A model generated the notes under the pieces. The model did no database searches, was not told the origin of the DNA, and was given only the letters and a program-made list of their open reading frames with translations. The position numbers and the translations under genes were made by a program. A DNA stretch of 64,000 bases from Aphelenchoides besseyi (Eukaryota; Nematoda; Chromadorea; Rhabditida; Aphelenchoididae), in assembly GCA_024699855.1 (NCBI GenBank), contig JAMPIQ010000002.1:7564001-7628000 (forward strand), read 5' to 3'. This document shows, piece by piece, positions 47,263 through 60,967 of this stretch; positions within the stretch are counted from its first letter, which is position 1, and the number at the start of each line of letters is the position of its first letter.

Positions 47263-50200
47263 TTATTAGATGTTAGAATCAAACTGTCCAAATCCAGAGA
47301 ACACAATTCGACACATGACTGTAATCACAACTGTTGCTCCCAGACTCTAATTGCCGTCTAACAAGATCAACAATATTGTCGGATTACCGTAACCTAATCT
47401 CTCATATCAGCGCTCCATTTGAGGTGGAATGTTTGTGCGACAAGATTACGACAAAAATGCAACCAGAACGCTTATCGCTGACATTTCTGCAACCAACTTC
47501 CTTTGAGAGCAAAATACGCGGAACATTCTCGCAATTTGACTCAATTCTCGACAAAAACAACTGTAACAATCATTCAGATATAATTGAGTCTAATGAATAA
47601 ACACTTCCACTTCGAATAGAAAGCTCAACACACAAAATAACTGCCATCGTGCACATTCGCGGTTGTTGACCTCCACATTTCTGAACTGAAGAATGTAACT
47701 GGAAGCTCTCAAGTTCTTTAACTTACTGTCCATGTCATTTAGAGGTTCGCAGTAACCATAAAAGCTCTTGAAGCTAACTGGAGATGTTAATAACACTTTA
47801 ATAATATAGAACAACTATTAGTTTCGGGTCAAATTCAAAACCAAATATTATACATTCATAAACCCATTTTCTCTAAACATATCGATTGATTGTTGGTTCA
47901 ACCGCTTTTTTACAATAGAAAAGTGTACTCTAAGAGTTTACTGTAGACGTTGATTCAAAATGCAAATCACAGTGTTAAAAACAAACAAAAACTGAATCTC
48001 CGTTGATTGCAAGCCTGAAGTTGGAGTGCTGTTCAGGTCCCTTCGGTGGCGTGTTTGTTCAAAATTTTTTCGATTTCAAGCTCTTTTGAATCAAAAAATG
48101 CCAGAATCTTTGATTGTCAACGGACGATTGCTCGGTTTCATTTCCAGCAACATATTGAACTGACGATTCAAAAGTTCTTTTGTCACTTTGACAGTTAAAC
48201 TCACGGGCTATAAGTGTATTTTGAACGGTTCGAGCTTGTCAATCGATACCATCGTTTAACAATCGATGAGAAATAGCGGAGGATTTGATTAGGTTCGTTG
48301 CAACGTTCGATGATTTCAATCTCAAATCAGTTTTGTGAGTTGGGTCATTCGTTCAAGTTTCCATCGTATATCTGACGACCGTTAACTACCGAGTTTCTTG
48401 GAAAGTCTTTTGGGAAGAAGTTGCAGTTGGCTTTTGACATTAAGCCAACACTCTTTTTCAAATTGAATTCAGGAAACAAATTAAAGCAAATGAAAAATGA
48501 CCAACGGATTTGACAAACGTGTTGAACAAGTTGGCGCTGAAATTAATTGACACCTTCGGGCCACGAACGGCCATTGGACGGATTGATTGGCAGTTCGTAA
48601 AAAGATTTCATTTGAGTCAAATTGACAATCAGAAACCAGGTCTCCTGGTCATTTGAGGATGTCGTTTCAATCGACAGTTTTCTCCGTCCACTTTCAGTCT
48701 GAATGTGAAACTCGAAATTCTCAGTTGGTAAATTTCGTTTCGACGGACAAAAAGATGCCAAAAGCAGCAGTTAGAAGACTCGGGTCTCATCGTCGTCGAT
48801 AATCGTTGGCCGCGTTCTCTCCGATGACCCTTGCGGATTGCGCTCTTCGTGATACCAATATGTTTGCGACTTCCGAAGACATTTCTTTTGTCTCAGATTT
48901 CCACGTTTTTGAAGCTAATGAACTTTGCCGAGGCGAATAGTCACTGGTTTTGTTGCTGATTTTCCCATTGGATTCGAATCTCATTAGCGAGTTGAGGGCA
49001 AAAGATTTTCGAGCATTTCAACTGTTGGTCCGACTCAACGGCCCACTTTGTATTTTATGTAAATTGCCGCCATTTGTTTGGTTCCAAATCACGACTGTTT
49101 TTGTTCTCAACCACCCAATCGCTGGTTGCACTTCCGCAGCTGTTCGATTTGGCGGCCGTTGGGTTTTACAACCGCGCAGACATTTCAACGCTGCGAACGC
49201 GATTTAGACCTTTTAGGATGCTTTCAATGTAGTTCAGTTGAACTTGCTCGTATAAACCAGTTGGTGAGAACACGCGAATTTCGTTGTTCCATTTGTTTTA
49301 ATTAACGAAAACCCAATGGTTGGAAATCCGCTAGTGAGCTGTCCGATTATCAGCACGAATTTGATGAGCGTAAAGGAAAACACGAGCGGCGATTAGAAGC
49401 AAACGAACATCTTAAACTCGCTTTTCGTTCAAAGCGCGTTGGGTTTTCGGAGTTGGGTTTTGAGTTGACAAATCGGAGATTATCGGCTTTGTGTTTTTTC
49501 GCTGTTTGGATCGGGAGCAGTTTCTCGATCAGTCGAAATGAACCAAGTGGTCAGTTTGGAAAAGAGGCCAAAGAACCTCGGGGCCATTCACTTCGGGTCG
49601 TGTGTGTTTACTTTGGCATTTGTTCTGTCGGCGGTGTCGTACACGAATCGATTTTCAGTTGCCAACTTCTAATTGTGAATCTCGAGTTGGCCATCATGCT
49701 CTCACATTTGCATAACTCGACCATCTGCTTCTCACGCATTTGCATTCCACTTCCACATTCGCGAAACTTTTGTGCTCTTTGAGTTGTCCAACCGTAAAAA
49801 TGACCACTGGGTCGACAACGTGATTTCGAGCGTAAAACGGCGCCGCGAGCCAAATTAAAACTCTTTTCGCGCGTCTCCAATTCAATTTGTAAAGAAGCTG
49901 TCTGTCATTGGCAGCAGTTTTTGATTGAGTTTGTAGTGGACAGCAAGACGTTGTTACGATTTTAATTGCAACATTTCGTTCAGTTGGTCGTGGGAGCGAG
50001 TTGAGTAGACGAGCGAGCAGATGAAGCGGCTTCGTGATCAGCGGAAATGAAAGCGCGAATGATCATAACTGTCGGTCAGGCGGAACGTGACTCAAAGAGA
50101 TGATTCACGAGCTTCGTGTTATCAATTCGCGAACAAATTGCTCGTTACATCCCAATTGACATGATTCTCCCGCCTTTTGACTCCTCAAGGACGCTGAACA

Positions 50201-52825
50201 GTCAAAGTTGCGCCATCCGTCCGAGCGGCTTTTTTGTGAATTTTTGCTTTCGATCGCCCGCAAAAGATGCCGATCGAGTTGTAAGCTTGCGCGTCGACTT
50301 CAAATCGGCTGGTCAGTCGAGAGCGGACGTTGTAAGAAATCAATTGGTCCATTTCCGCGCTGTAAACGGGAGTTCATTTTTGAATCGAACGACCTCCAAC
50401 GATAAGCGTCGACCCAAAAAAAGAAGATTTTTTGCGCGTGCGAATTTCAAAATTTTTGTCAAATTCACAGTTTAGCAGACGTCTAGGATTTTCGGCGTTT
50501 TGATCGTTTTCCCTCGTTCCGTAAAACGGCCGTCGATTCCCGCGACCACCATCGGCGACGGACACGAGCAGTGTCGGACCAAAACGTTCGCTCGGTGCTA
50601 ACAAGACGCCGTCAATAAACTCGACCTTAATTTTGCCGTTCAATTCGCTCCACTGAAACGCGAAGGCTGAACGGCACATTGCGCGTCGACAAATCGCGTT
50701 TTTGAGGATTAAAATGAACTTCTGTTTCGCGTTCCATCGGTCCAAGTGGACAAAGACGATCAGGCGCACGCAAACCGTCCGATCGATTTCCAAGGCCCTG
50801 CGATCTGACTGTTTAAAAACGACGACTGTCGCAATGAATCACTCGGATGCGAATTTTGGTTTTAGTTATGATAGAGTGGTTGGAGAGCGAGTTTAAGGTC
50901 GTGATTTTAAATGCCGGCGGCACGAAAATCCCTCGGACTTTCTCACGATTTTCCGGTTCAGCAAAAACGACCGCATTTGGTTTTCAAAAGCCGTGATCTG
51001 CGATAGTTCGACTTTCTTTCTTTCTTTCTCTTTCCCCAATTAGCGTATGTTTGAGTTTTGTATCGGGAGTCACAGTCGGAGTTTTCAATCAACCGGAAGT
51101 TTTTGGTCGCGCGATTTAGAAAGCTGCGTTAATTCCGCTAATTCGCAAGTTTGCAAATCAAAACGTTTTCTAGCTGATCGATTCTGCGCGTCCGGAATTG
51201 CGTTTTGAGAGTTCAGGTTATTGGAATCCGGTCGTATTGATCCATAAGCGTGACGCTCACCTTAAGACGCAAAAATTACGTCGATCCCTTCACCGTTCAG
51301 GTTCTTTTGCGCACGAAACGTCGTGTCACGTGAACTAGGGATTAGTGTTGTTGATGGGAATCTTGACCGTCTTTTCCGTTCGACTGACCGGCTAATCACT
51401 CGTAATTGACACCAATTGTTTTCTTTAGCAGTGCGAAAAAACGAAACTGCGCATTTTGTTTGTTCGTTTTGTTGATCTTCCGATTGCGGAAGGACGAAGA
51501 AGCTCGATTACAAAAACGAGACCCTGCATCGTCTTCGTGTTTCAACGCGTAGAAACCCCACGCAACAAACTTCGACTATCGGACGTCTGAAACCTTGCGC
51601 TGAAATTTGACGCATTGCGTTGAAATGGACTCACAATGTGGTTCACACACGAGCTTCTGGGAGCCGATCAATTCTGGCAACACGATTTTCTTCTTCAATT
51701 TCCCCTTCGATTCGTCTGTTCGTTCCAATTACCACTCTATTTGGCGCGTTTTACGATTCCACATCAATGTCATTGACACTCGTCCCGTTTATTAGCATCG
51801 TCCAAAAATCATACGATCCGAATTCATCCTCTCGAGGTCATTCGGCTATTTGTGTCCATTCTTTTTTGTGCTGTGCGTCCAAACTTTTGGAGAAGAAAGC
51901 GTCCTGCATTTTTCTGGGCGCTTGACCTCGGCACGCTAGTCCCCGAGTTTTTGATTTTTTCCCCATCGCGCTAACGCAAATGTTGTGTTCTTTGCTTGTT
52001 AATCGCGTTTTATTATCGCTGTTGGTTTCGCGGATTGGTGGCATTTAATGGCTACTCTTTTTTTGTTGTTGACAATAAGCAGCATCTCAATTCCCAACAT
52101 GATTTCATTACACGCAAATGGTTTTTGCGTTCGAAAACAATCATCATTTTCGCTTATTCTGATTGCAACAAAAATGTTTTTCCAGTTCGTACAATCCGCT
52201 TTCTTTTTACGATCATGTCGCGCGACTCATTTTTTGGCTCAAATCCCTCCAAAACTTTTGAGTCAACAGAAAAAGTTTGCTCGTCTGCGTTTGCCACACG
52301 TTCGCGTTCGTCTCCGCGCGCTAATGATTCATAAGCGAAAATATGGAAACGCACGCTGTCAGTCGATTTAAACTGACCGCAAAGATATTTGGACTTCCAT
52401 TTACGCGAATTTTTAAGGCCGAACGCGCGGCTCTTTTGGCCGCTCCGCCCAGTTCCCACAATCTTTTTGTGTCGGCAAACGATCGCCAACCAACGGCCAC
52501 TCGTCAGGCAGCTGCGCTATTCACGAATCGATCTCAATTGCGCCAGTTGCCGACGTTTTCGTAATCCCGACCAAAATTGCGCGCATTTTTGTTGCATCGT
52601 GCAGTCATTATTCACGTCGTAATTTCCAATGCTGGACCAACGGCATTCCCAACGACGGCGGTTGTTATCAAGATCAAATGCCTCTTCACGGCTCACTTTC
52701 TTCTGCGCACGCGTCAGAAACAGCGGGTGTCGCGCAAATTCCTCTCCAGCCGTGTCCTTTCTGGCATCATCGACGAAATTAAATCTTTCGAATCATTTCA
52801 GAATTTTACATGTAGCCCGTTTAAA
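47263..52825. other. Long gene-free region upstream of plexin
   Basis: About 5.6 kb. The left part (47.3-48.5 kb) is AT-rich without features. From about 48.5 kb CG-containing words become frequent and frames of 100-140 codons occur on both strands at once (e.g. 50.1-50.8 and 51.6-52.8 kb); none is recognisable or has splice-consistent extensions. Likely content is plexin 5' untranslated exons, promoter and enhancers. Confidence 0.4.
51011..51036. repeat. CTTT microsatellite
   Basis: About five tandem TTTC/CTTT units, ending in a CTCTTTCCCC pyrimidine run. Confidence 0.7.
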
Positions 52826-55800
52826 ATGCTTACAATCGACACGGGCCCTACAGATGCCAACGGCCGATCTACACATCGTACTCGTTGGCGAGCTTGCTCG
52901 ACGAAACAATGTTCTCGATTTTCATCGTCTTTCAAGCTCCCATTTTTCTTCTTCCTCATCTCCCTTTTGATCACTTCGATCGGTGCAAAGTCTTCGGGAG
53001 TTGCGGGCTTCAAAAGTGATCCGAGTGTTTTGGCGCAGTTCTCACAAACTTTTGAAGGCAAAGAAATTGAATTGGAAAAAATGGTAAGTCTCCTCGAACA
53101 ATCTGATTAGTCTCGTAATCTTCTTTTCAGATCGTTGATCCACTGACCAACCGTCTTTACGTTGGCGGTGTCAATCACCTTTTCGACCTGTCACCCGTCG
53201 ATTTAAGTGTTCGGGAGCACGCGGTCACTGGGCCACGATTGGATTCGATTCTCTGCGCAGGTGAGTTTTTAGGATTGCTTGTTTTGTAGGTGTCTTACTA
53301 TCTTGTTAGAGCAAGAAAAGAAATCCAAAACCGATATTCGAATTTGCAAATCGTAACAAACCGGAATTCGTTTTCATTGTTGTGGTCGCAAAGCACGCAA
53401 ATTCGAAGCAGTTGATTGCGTGGCGCGTATTCTAATCACATCTTCCCGACTGTTTCCGGCCCCCAAATTTCGCTTCTTTTCACTCCCAGCGACTTCAAAT
53501 CCTATCGGGAATTCGGAATCATATGTTGCGATACGAAACACAATGAAACAGAAACGAATTACAGTATTAGAAGTGTTGGTTTGGTCCAATTAACGACCGT
53601 CCCGAGGCGTCTAATTGCACTCGAAAATGCAAATGAGTTAAATTGGATTTGAATTTCAGACACACTTAGAAAGTGTTCTCAGCCGCTAGTTCAAACAAAC
53701 TCTTACACAAAAGCACTTGCAATTGACGAGGATTCGAACAAACTGATTGAATGCACTAGTTTATATCAAGTAAGAAAACAAAGGACCCCACTAATGACCA
53801 CGTAACTGTCCTTAGGGTCGATGTCGAACTCGAAACCTTTCAAACATTCAACGCGAAGTGGACGTTCATTCTTCTCGGCCGGGTATTGTTGCCAATGATC
53901 AAAAGTCGTCGACGGTCATTTTTGTTGGTCATGGACCAAGTTCGTCCAACAGCAATTCGCCAATTGTTTTGACATCGTTTGGTGCCGATCACTCGATTTC
54001 CAGTGGTCCACAATCTCGAGTTTTGTACGTTGCCTCGACGTACGTTCCGGTTTCTCAAGGACCTCGTGATGCACTGGACGTTCCGGCAGTCTCGAGTTTA
54101 ATTTTGGATCCGAATCGACTATTCGATTTCACTTCACAAACCATTTCATCCGGCACTTTTATGAAGTTGGACTACTTAAATCGACCGCATTTTCCCATCG
54201 ATTATGTGGGTGGTTTTGAATCGAACGGCTTTGCTTATTTCGCCACCCGACAACCCAAATACACGGGAGACAATCAACCGGTCATTTCGAAATTGGTTCG
54301 CGTTTGCACTCAAGATCCAAATTTCTACAGTTACACAGAAACACCGTTGGAGTGCATGAAAAACGGTGTTCATTACAATCTTCTACAAGACATTCACATT
54401 GGAACTCCCGGCTTTGATTTGGCCAATTCGATGGGAATCAAGTTAGTGAACAGTGTGACCGACATTACTTAAAAGATTGTTTAGAGTCACTGATCAAGTT
54501 CTTTTCGGTGTTTTTACTCGAGGCGAAGGCCCAGAACGAAATGTTACGAGTCGAGATTCCGCTCTTTGTGTTTTTCGTCTTTCGGACGTTGAAGACAAGT
54601 TCTTCGCGAATATTCGTGAATGCTATAGCGGAAATACACGAACTGTAAGATCAAGATTTTGCCTTAAAACTTTTTTGGTTTTCAGAATTTGCCGTGGTTT
54701 AATTCTGATAAGAAATGCACTGCAACTCGTTATCCGGACTCTGAAATGTGAGTTCAAAGAAGACCACTCGTAAACCAGTTTTGTTTTAGCACTTGCGGTA
54801 AAGATGTTAACTCCTACATTGGCGGTGAAATTCCCATCGTCGCTCACGCGTTATTGTCAGAACAGGGTGCCACTTTTACGTCAATATCTGTCACTTCTGT
54901 TCAAAGTGCGACAGTCGCATTCATTGGCACTTCTGCAGGTCAGATCATGAAGGCACTGCTCGAAGCCGGAAACAACCAAAGTTCGAGAGTTTTCAAAACG
55001 ATTACACTGACTGATGGAATTCCACTTCTACAAGTACTTTTAATTTTACATATGAACTCAAATATGTTTGTTTAGGACATGGAATTGGACGAAAAGAACG
55101 GACTTCTTTACGCCATGAGCCACTCGACCATTTACAAAGTCAATTATCGCCAATGTTCAGCGGCAATCGATTGTCGAAGTTGTTTGGAAGTCGGAGATCC
55201 ATTCTGTGGTTGGTGTATGCGTCAGTCTCAATGCGTGACTGAAGAGTCGTGTATTGGTGGTGAGATTCGAGACGCGAATAACCAACGAATTGGAACAATT
55301 CCTGCCAAAAACGATTGGTTCAACTACAAATCTGGACGATGTCCGCTGTATGTGACTACACATTCTGCTTGACTTTTTTTTTAGAATTGAATCAGTTGAA
55401 CCAATTGAACAACAAATAACGACTTCGAAAACCTTGAACGTGCGAATGGAAAATCTTCCTAATGCGATGGAAGGATTCACGTGTTCATTTGTGTTTCCAA
55501 ATCAACAAGCTTTTAAAGCATCTGCAATCGTAACATCTCACGGGTAAGAACGAACGTTTAGAGTTTGTAATTGGTTTCATTTTCAGTGTCACTTGTCCAA
55601 CACCAATTCGATCCGATTTGCGGAATCTTGGAGCCGATTCATCTACGACAGGAATTGCGCCCAAAAGTATCGTTTCTCGACTCACTATTTTAAAGGCCTA
55701 CGATGGATCGCCAATGGCTTCGTCTAATTTCACGTTCTTCGATTGTCATCAGCTAAGTAGCTGTACGGAGTGTGCGAGCAGTCAGTTTCCATGCGATTGG

Positions 55801-58800
55801 TGTGCGCTGAGTGCGCGTTGTGTTCCGAATGCCGAAGATGTTTGTGCCGGTGAAACGTTGGTCAATTCGATTAGTGTATGCATTCAATCGACTCACATTC
55901 ATTTGAAGCTTACTGTTTCAGCGTAAAGGTCCATCTTCTCGTCGTGGCCCCGAATTCTGTCCGCGATTTACTCCAATTCAACCAAATCCAATCGAGTTGT
56001 TCATACCGTCGGGTCACAAACGTCAACTTTCATTTCGAGCTCATAATCTTCATGATGCTATGCGTCATTTTAAATGCGCGTACACCGTCGACCATACAAC
56101 TCATGAACGACCGGCAACCCGTAGTGGCGATCGAATTCACTGCGACGAAATGCGATTCGAATTCTTCAGTCGTGGCTTTGGAAACGGAACGGCGAGAGCT
56201 GACTTTGGTGTGATCTGGTGGCCAGACTCATCGATGATGCAAAAAGGAGTGGAAAGCAACGAAGGAGGAGTTAGCAGATTGATTGCTGCAGCGCTTTCTG
56301 CCGGTCGACAAGATCCAACCGACGAGATGGAGGAAACAAAATCGAATTCGGCAACAAAAGTAACTGTTGGACCAGGATATCGACTCGACAATCCCGAGGA
56401 TTTTCATGTTTTGATCTACAAGTGCGAGCAATTGGCTTCGAACTGCGGTCTATGCCTCGGTTTGGAAACTTCGAAATTCGTGTGCGGTTGGTGTTCTGCT
56501 GATTCTCGTTGCACACATGCCGATTCTTGTGCTGGTGCTTCGAACGCAGAGTCGTGGCTTTCACGTTCGATTCGAGCTTCATCCTTCTCGCAAAGTTTAA
56601 TTTGTCCGTTTCCTCGCATTGACAATTTCAATCCGCGAAAAGGACCAATCAATGGTGGAACCAAAATCACCATTATGGGCTCAAATCTTGGACTTCACTC
56701 AGCGGATCTTCGGAACGCGGTTCACATCGCCAATGTTCCGTGCGACATATCAGATCTCGAATACAAATCCTCAACTCGCGTAGTTTGCAACACGCGAGCT
56801 CCATCGGTTTTGAAACGACAATCTCAGCACGTGGTGATTAAACTTCGCGATGACCAACGATATACGGCTGTTTCGAATGATACGTACACATTTGTTAATC
56901 CGAAAATCGCGTCTTTTCGACCTTATCGCGGACCACGTTCGGGTGGAACGGACATCACCATCTTGGGCGAAGATCTGGATTCCGGTTTCTATTTTAACGT
57001 TACGGTTGGAAGTGTCAAAGTAACTTAATAGAGATAACAACTGTAATTTCATTGTTTTTAGTGCACTCTACTTCAACGCTCATCATCAATGGTCGTCTGT
57101 CGAACGGGTGCTGCTCCAGTTGAAGGTTCCGACTTTTTGATTGTAACTGCCGATGGAACGCAAATTAAGGTCGACACGGTTCAGTATCAATATGCGTATG
57201 CTTATCAAGGAAGCAAGTCTTGTTTATTGGTATTTTTAGACCAAATCCAGTCATTGAACGCGTAGCTCGCGCTGTGAGTATCGTTTCCGGTGGAATCACT
57301 TTGGATGTTTTTGGAAAAGGACTAGATCTGCTTCAAAGACCACGAATGGTTGTAACATACGAAGACACCGTTTATACCGGACCTAATTGCGAAGTTTTGG
57401 ACGAACATCTTATGACTTGCAAAACTCCAGGATTAGAAGACTTACCGTTGCATCGACGAGCTGCACTGACCGTTGATCGACCACTTCTCGCCGATTTTGG
57501 TTTCGATTTGGACGGACAGCTAACCGGCAATTTGACCATCGATCGACCGTTACCTCGACTGTCCGTTTACGACGGTGTGTTTTTTGACCACTTTTTTAAA
57601 ACAATCATTTTAAAGAAACTCCAATACAACAGAAATTGTATTAGTCTTCATAAACTTGCAGCTTTAATGTTTTGAATGGACATATTCAAATTCGCTATTT
57701 CAGATCCTCGTATTGTACCGTTCGGCGAAGTTCTTACGATTCGACCAAGTGGTGATTTGGTAATCAAAGGTGCCTCTTTGAATGTTGCTGCAACAACAAG
57801 AGATGTGCGAGTAACTGTTGGTGGTGAGTAAAATATGGTCTGCATACTTTGAATTTCTCTACTTTAGGTCAACCATGTAATGTCAGCGCTTTGGCGACAT
57901 CTACACTCACTTGTCAACTGTCGAGTGATCTTCCGGATGAAGATTTGGAAGTTTTCGTTTTCGTTGGCGATCGTGCAGAACGAGTTGGTTTTGTTTCATC
58001 GGTGGTTCGCAGTGGTCCATCTTCTAATTGGCTAATCGTTGCGTTTGTTATTGCGTTTATTGGTGTTTTCCTCGCCCTCACGCTCTTCATTTTGTATCGT
58101 CGCAAAAACTCATCTCACAATCGACAACTTCGGTAGGGAATTGCTGTTTATAATCGACTAAAACGCTGTCAATTAGATATCTCAAGAACCAAATGAGCAG
58201 CATCGAAATGAAGGTTGCACAGGAATGTAAAGCAGCTTTCGTCGAGTTGCAAACGAGCATGAACGCTTTGGCTCACGGTGTTCCTCAGGGCGCTTCTTTT
58301 ATTCCATTGCTCAATTATCGTGATTACACGGCTCGAATTCTTTTTCCCAACCACTCACATGCCACTCATCCCGTTCTAAACGAACTGGCTGTTGAAGCGG
58401 AACGTGCAGATCAAATCGAATCGGGACTTCGGCAACTTAATCGTCTTTTTTTGAATTCGAACTTTCTTCTTGCATTTGTACGAACAATTGATGAGAACAA
58501 GGTGGAGTAGCAGTTATGTGGTTCTTGTTATTTTTAAGTTTCAGTATCTTTTGCTCAAAGATCGAGTGTATGTTGGATCGTTGCTTATGGTCATTCTTCA
58601 GGTTTGTTCTGTTGTTTTATTCTCAATTAACGTTCAATCTTTAGGGTCATATGGAATATTGCACGGAAATTCTTAAACAATTGTTGAAAGATCTTATTCG
58701 TCGTAATCTAGATGGCAAATTCCAACCGAAAATTCTGTTTCGTCGTGCGGAAAGTGTCGCCGAACGAATGTTGTCTGCATGGTTTTCATTTCTGATGTAT

Positions 58801-60463
58801 CGTTTCTTGGACGTATGTTTTGTGTGTTTAGTTTTCTCGATCTTATTGACGTTCTTTTAGCAAGCAGCAGCCAAAGAATTATATCAACTTTATTTGGCAA
58901 TCAAACAGCAGACCGAAAAAGGACCACAAGATGCAATTACCATGGACGCTCGTTATTCGTTGAGTGAGGAGAAGCTGTTGCGATCAACTTTGGAGTATCA
59001 CGAGTTGATTGTTTATGTTCTAAATGATGGTCAACCGGGATCTCCGTTATACGACACTCAAGTTCGTGTTTTGGATTGCGATTCAATTTCTCAGGTTCAT
59101 TCGAACTTTCGTGTTTTTAATGGATGATATGTTTAGGTAAAAGAGAAATGTTTGGATGCTAAATACAGAACAACGCCGTTTTCGCAAAGACCTTCTCCCA
59201 ACGACATTGATTTGGAGTTGCGCACGCCTACGCATCGGCTTTTACTTCAAGATTTGGATGCAACCAGTCGTGCTGAGAATGGAATTTGGCGTTACAACAC
59301 CTTATCACACTATAAAGTGGAAAACAAAGCAACATTTGCACTGATTCCAAAGCCTGCATCTGGTTCGGTTTACAATCTTTCGATGCTCAGTGACAGATCG
59401 GACAAAAGCTCTCCAATTAGTTCAGCTCTTCATCATCATCCAAGTCATGCACATTTGCATCAACAAAATTCTACGAACAGTCCAACAATGAATCGACCAT
59501 TCAATACCGTTTCAAGTGCTCATTCTCATGGAATAAAAGACGGAGGAGCTCACTCAACATTACGAGTTTTCCATTTGGTGCGTCCACATGATCACGGAGC
59601 AATCGAACATCAAGAAGACAAGCTAGTTGCTGAAGTCTATTTGACTCGTTTGTTAACAATGAAAGGTAAGAACAAAACCTCTACTTCGCAATCCAGATAT
59701 ATTTAGGCACACTGAAGCATTTTATTAAACGAGTTTTCAAAGTGATTTTGTCGGCCAACACAGGAGTTGCTCCATTGCCGTTATGTGTCAAGTATATGTT
59801 CGACTTTTTGGACGAACAAGCCATGGAATACGGAATTGATGAGCCCGAAGTAGTACATGCTTGGAAGAGTAATGCACTGCCGTTGCGTTTTTGGGTCAAT
59901 TTGATTAAAAATCCCGACTTCATTTTCGACATTCAAAAGCCGACAAAAATAGAGGGATCTTTGAATGTTGTCGCTCAAACATTGATGGACTCTTGTTCAA
60001 CACAAGATCAGCACTTGACCAAGGACTCACCATCTTCGAAGTTGCTGTTTGCTGATGTGATTGGAGAATACAAATCATGGATTACTGAGTAAGTTGTTTT
60101 TATTTGACCACATGCTGATCTTGGATTTTTAGCTACTACAAATCGATTCGTGAGATGCCGGCGGTTCGTGATGAGCAAATGAGCGCAATGTTGGCAGAAG
60201 AAAGTCGTACACACGCCAACGAATTTCGGGTCTTCAGCGCTTTAAACGAACTTTACGTCTACGTTCAGCAGAACAAAGAAGCGATAGCCGATGAGTTGGG
60301 CCAAAACGATGTTGCTTTAAATCAACAGTTGCCCGAGAAGTTTCAAAAGCTTTTGGATACGATGGAAATCATTCCAGATGGTGCAGTTCATAACGGAAGC
60401 GGGTCAATGGAAAACTACAATAGCAAATCGCGATTAATGTCGAATTCAAATCGGTTCTATTAG
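52826..60463 (+). CDS. Plexin (semaphorin receptor), plexin-A-like
   Basis: Twenty-two exons encode 2095 residues (52826-53083, 53131-53260, 53660-53769, 53816-54441, 54485-54644, 54686-54747, 54790-55033, 55076-55347, 55385-55543, 55587-55875, 55922-57019, 57062-57195, 57240-57574, 57704-57823, 57868-58132, 58177-58501, 58545-58601, 58645-58812, 58861-59094, 59137-59665, 59707-60088, 60133-60463). An internal signal sequence ([17 protein letters not shown]) is followed by a sema domain ([36 protein letters not shown]). Three PSI modules (e.g. [12 protein letters not shown]) and several IPT domains come next ([15 protein letters not shown]). The membrane helix spans about 1386-1409. The cytoplasmic part has [23 protein letters not shown], a Rho-binding domain, and the second GAP half ([47 protein letters not shown]). 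Plexins bind semaphorins and act as Rap GAPs in axon and epidermal guidance. A Ser/His-rich linker separates RBD and GAP. Confidence 0.95.
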
Positions 60464-60667
60464 TTCACTCTTTCTCCTGTTTCTTTAAGTTTATGTCACT
60501 CAGTCTTTTTGCCATATTAGTCATCAGTTTATGTCCCAGTACAGAGAAATTGCGGGTTCTCTCTCTTTCTTTAATTTCAATTGTTGTCTTGCCAATCTCG
60601 CTAATACGCTTCTTAAAAGCCGATTGTCCGACGGGTATGATCGTTTGTGATTTCCAATTTTTGTAAT

Positions 60668-60673
60668 AATAAA
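60668..60673 (+). terminator. AATAAA signal of plexin gene
   Basis: Poly(A) hexamer about 205 bases after the plexin stop codon. Confidence 0.5.
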
Positions 60674-60813
60674 TTCAAATCATTGCTCCTATTCTCGCCA
60701 TAATTCTACTAAGGAAAAGTTGTAAATATTTTCAGTATCTTCAAATAAGTCGGGTACTATTGCTTAATAAACTTTCTATTGTTTCAATTACACGACTCGA
60801 AAGTTACGTTCGT

Positions 60814-60819
60814 TTTATT
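60814..60819 (-). terminator. AATAAA signal of CCAR1 gene
   Basis: Minus-strand poly(A) hexamer about 150 bases beyond the CCAR1 stop codon. Confidence 0.5.
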
Positions 60820-60967
60820 ACTGGTACTCCAGTAGTTATAAAACATTACAATAAAGAGGAGAAATTAAATCGATTGTCTAAAGAAATGTACGAAAACAAA
60901 AAAAAGAGGATCAAAACGAAGCGGAGATCCTCGGCAAATCGCATAACAAAAGAATCAAAACAGACCG

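Larger units (their letters stand above)
60464..60967. other. Convergent 3' regions of plexin and CCAR1
   Basis: Two opposed poly(A) hexamers, 60668-60673 (+) and 60814-60819 (-), lie 140 bases apart without overlap of the coding regions. No gene is present. Confidence 0.5.

Noticed and set aside
50116..50793. Opposed frames of 119 and 139 codons in the plexin upstream region
   Set aside because: Same argument as for 26-27 kb; no similarity or splice-consistent neighbours.
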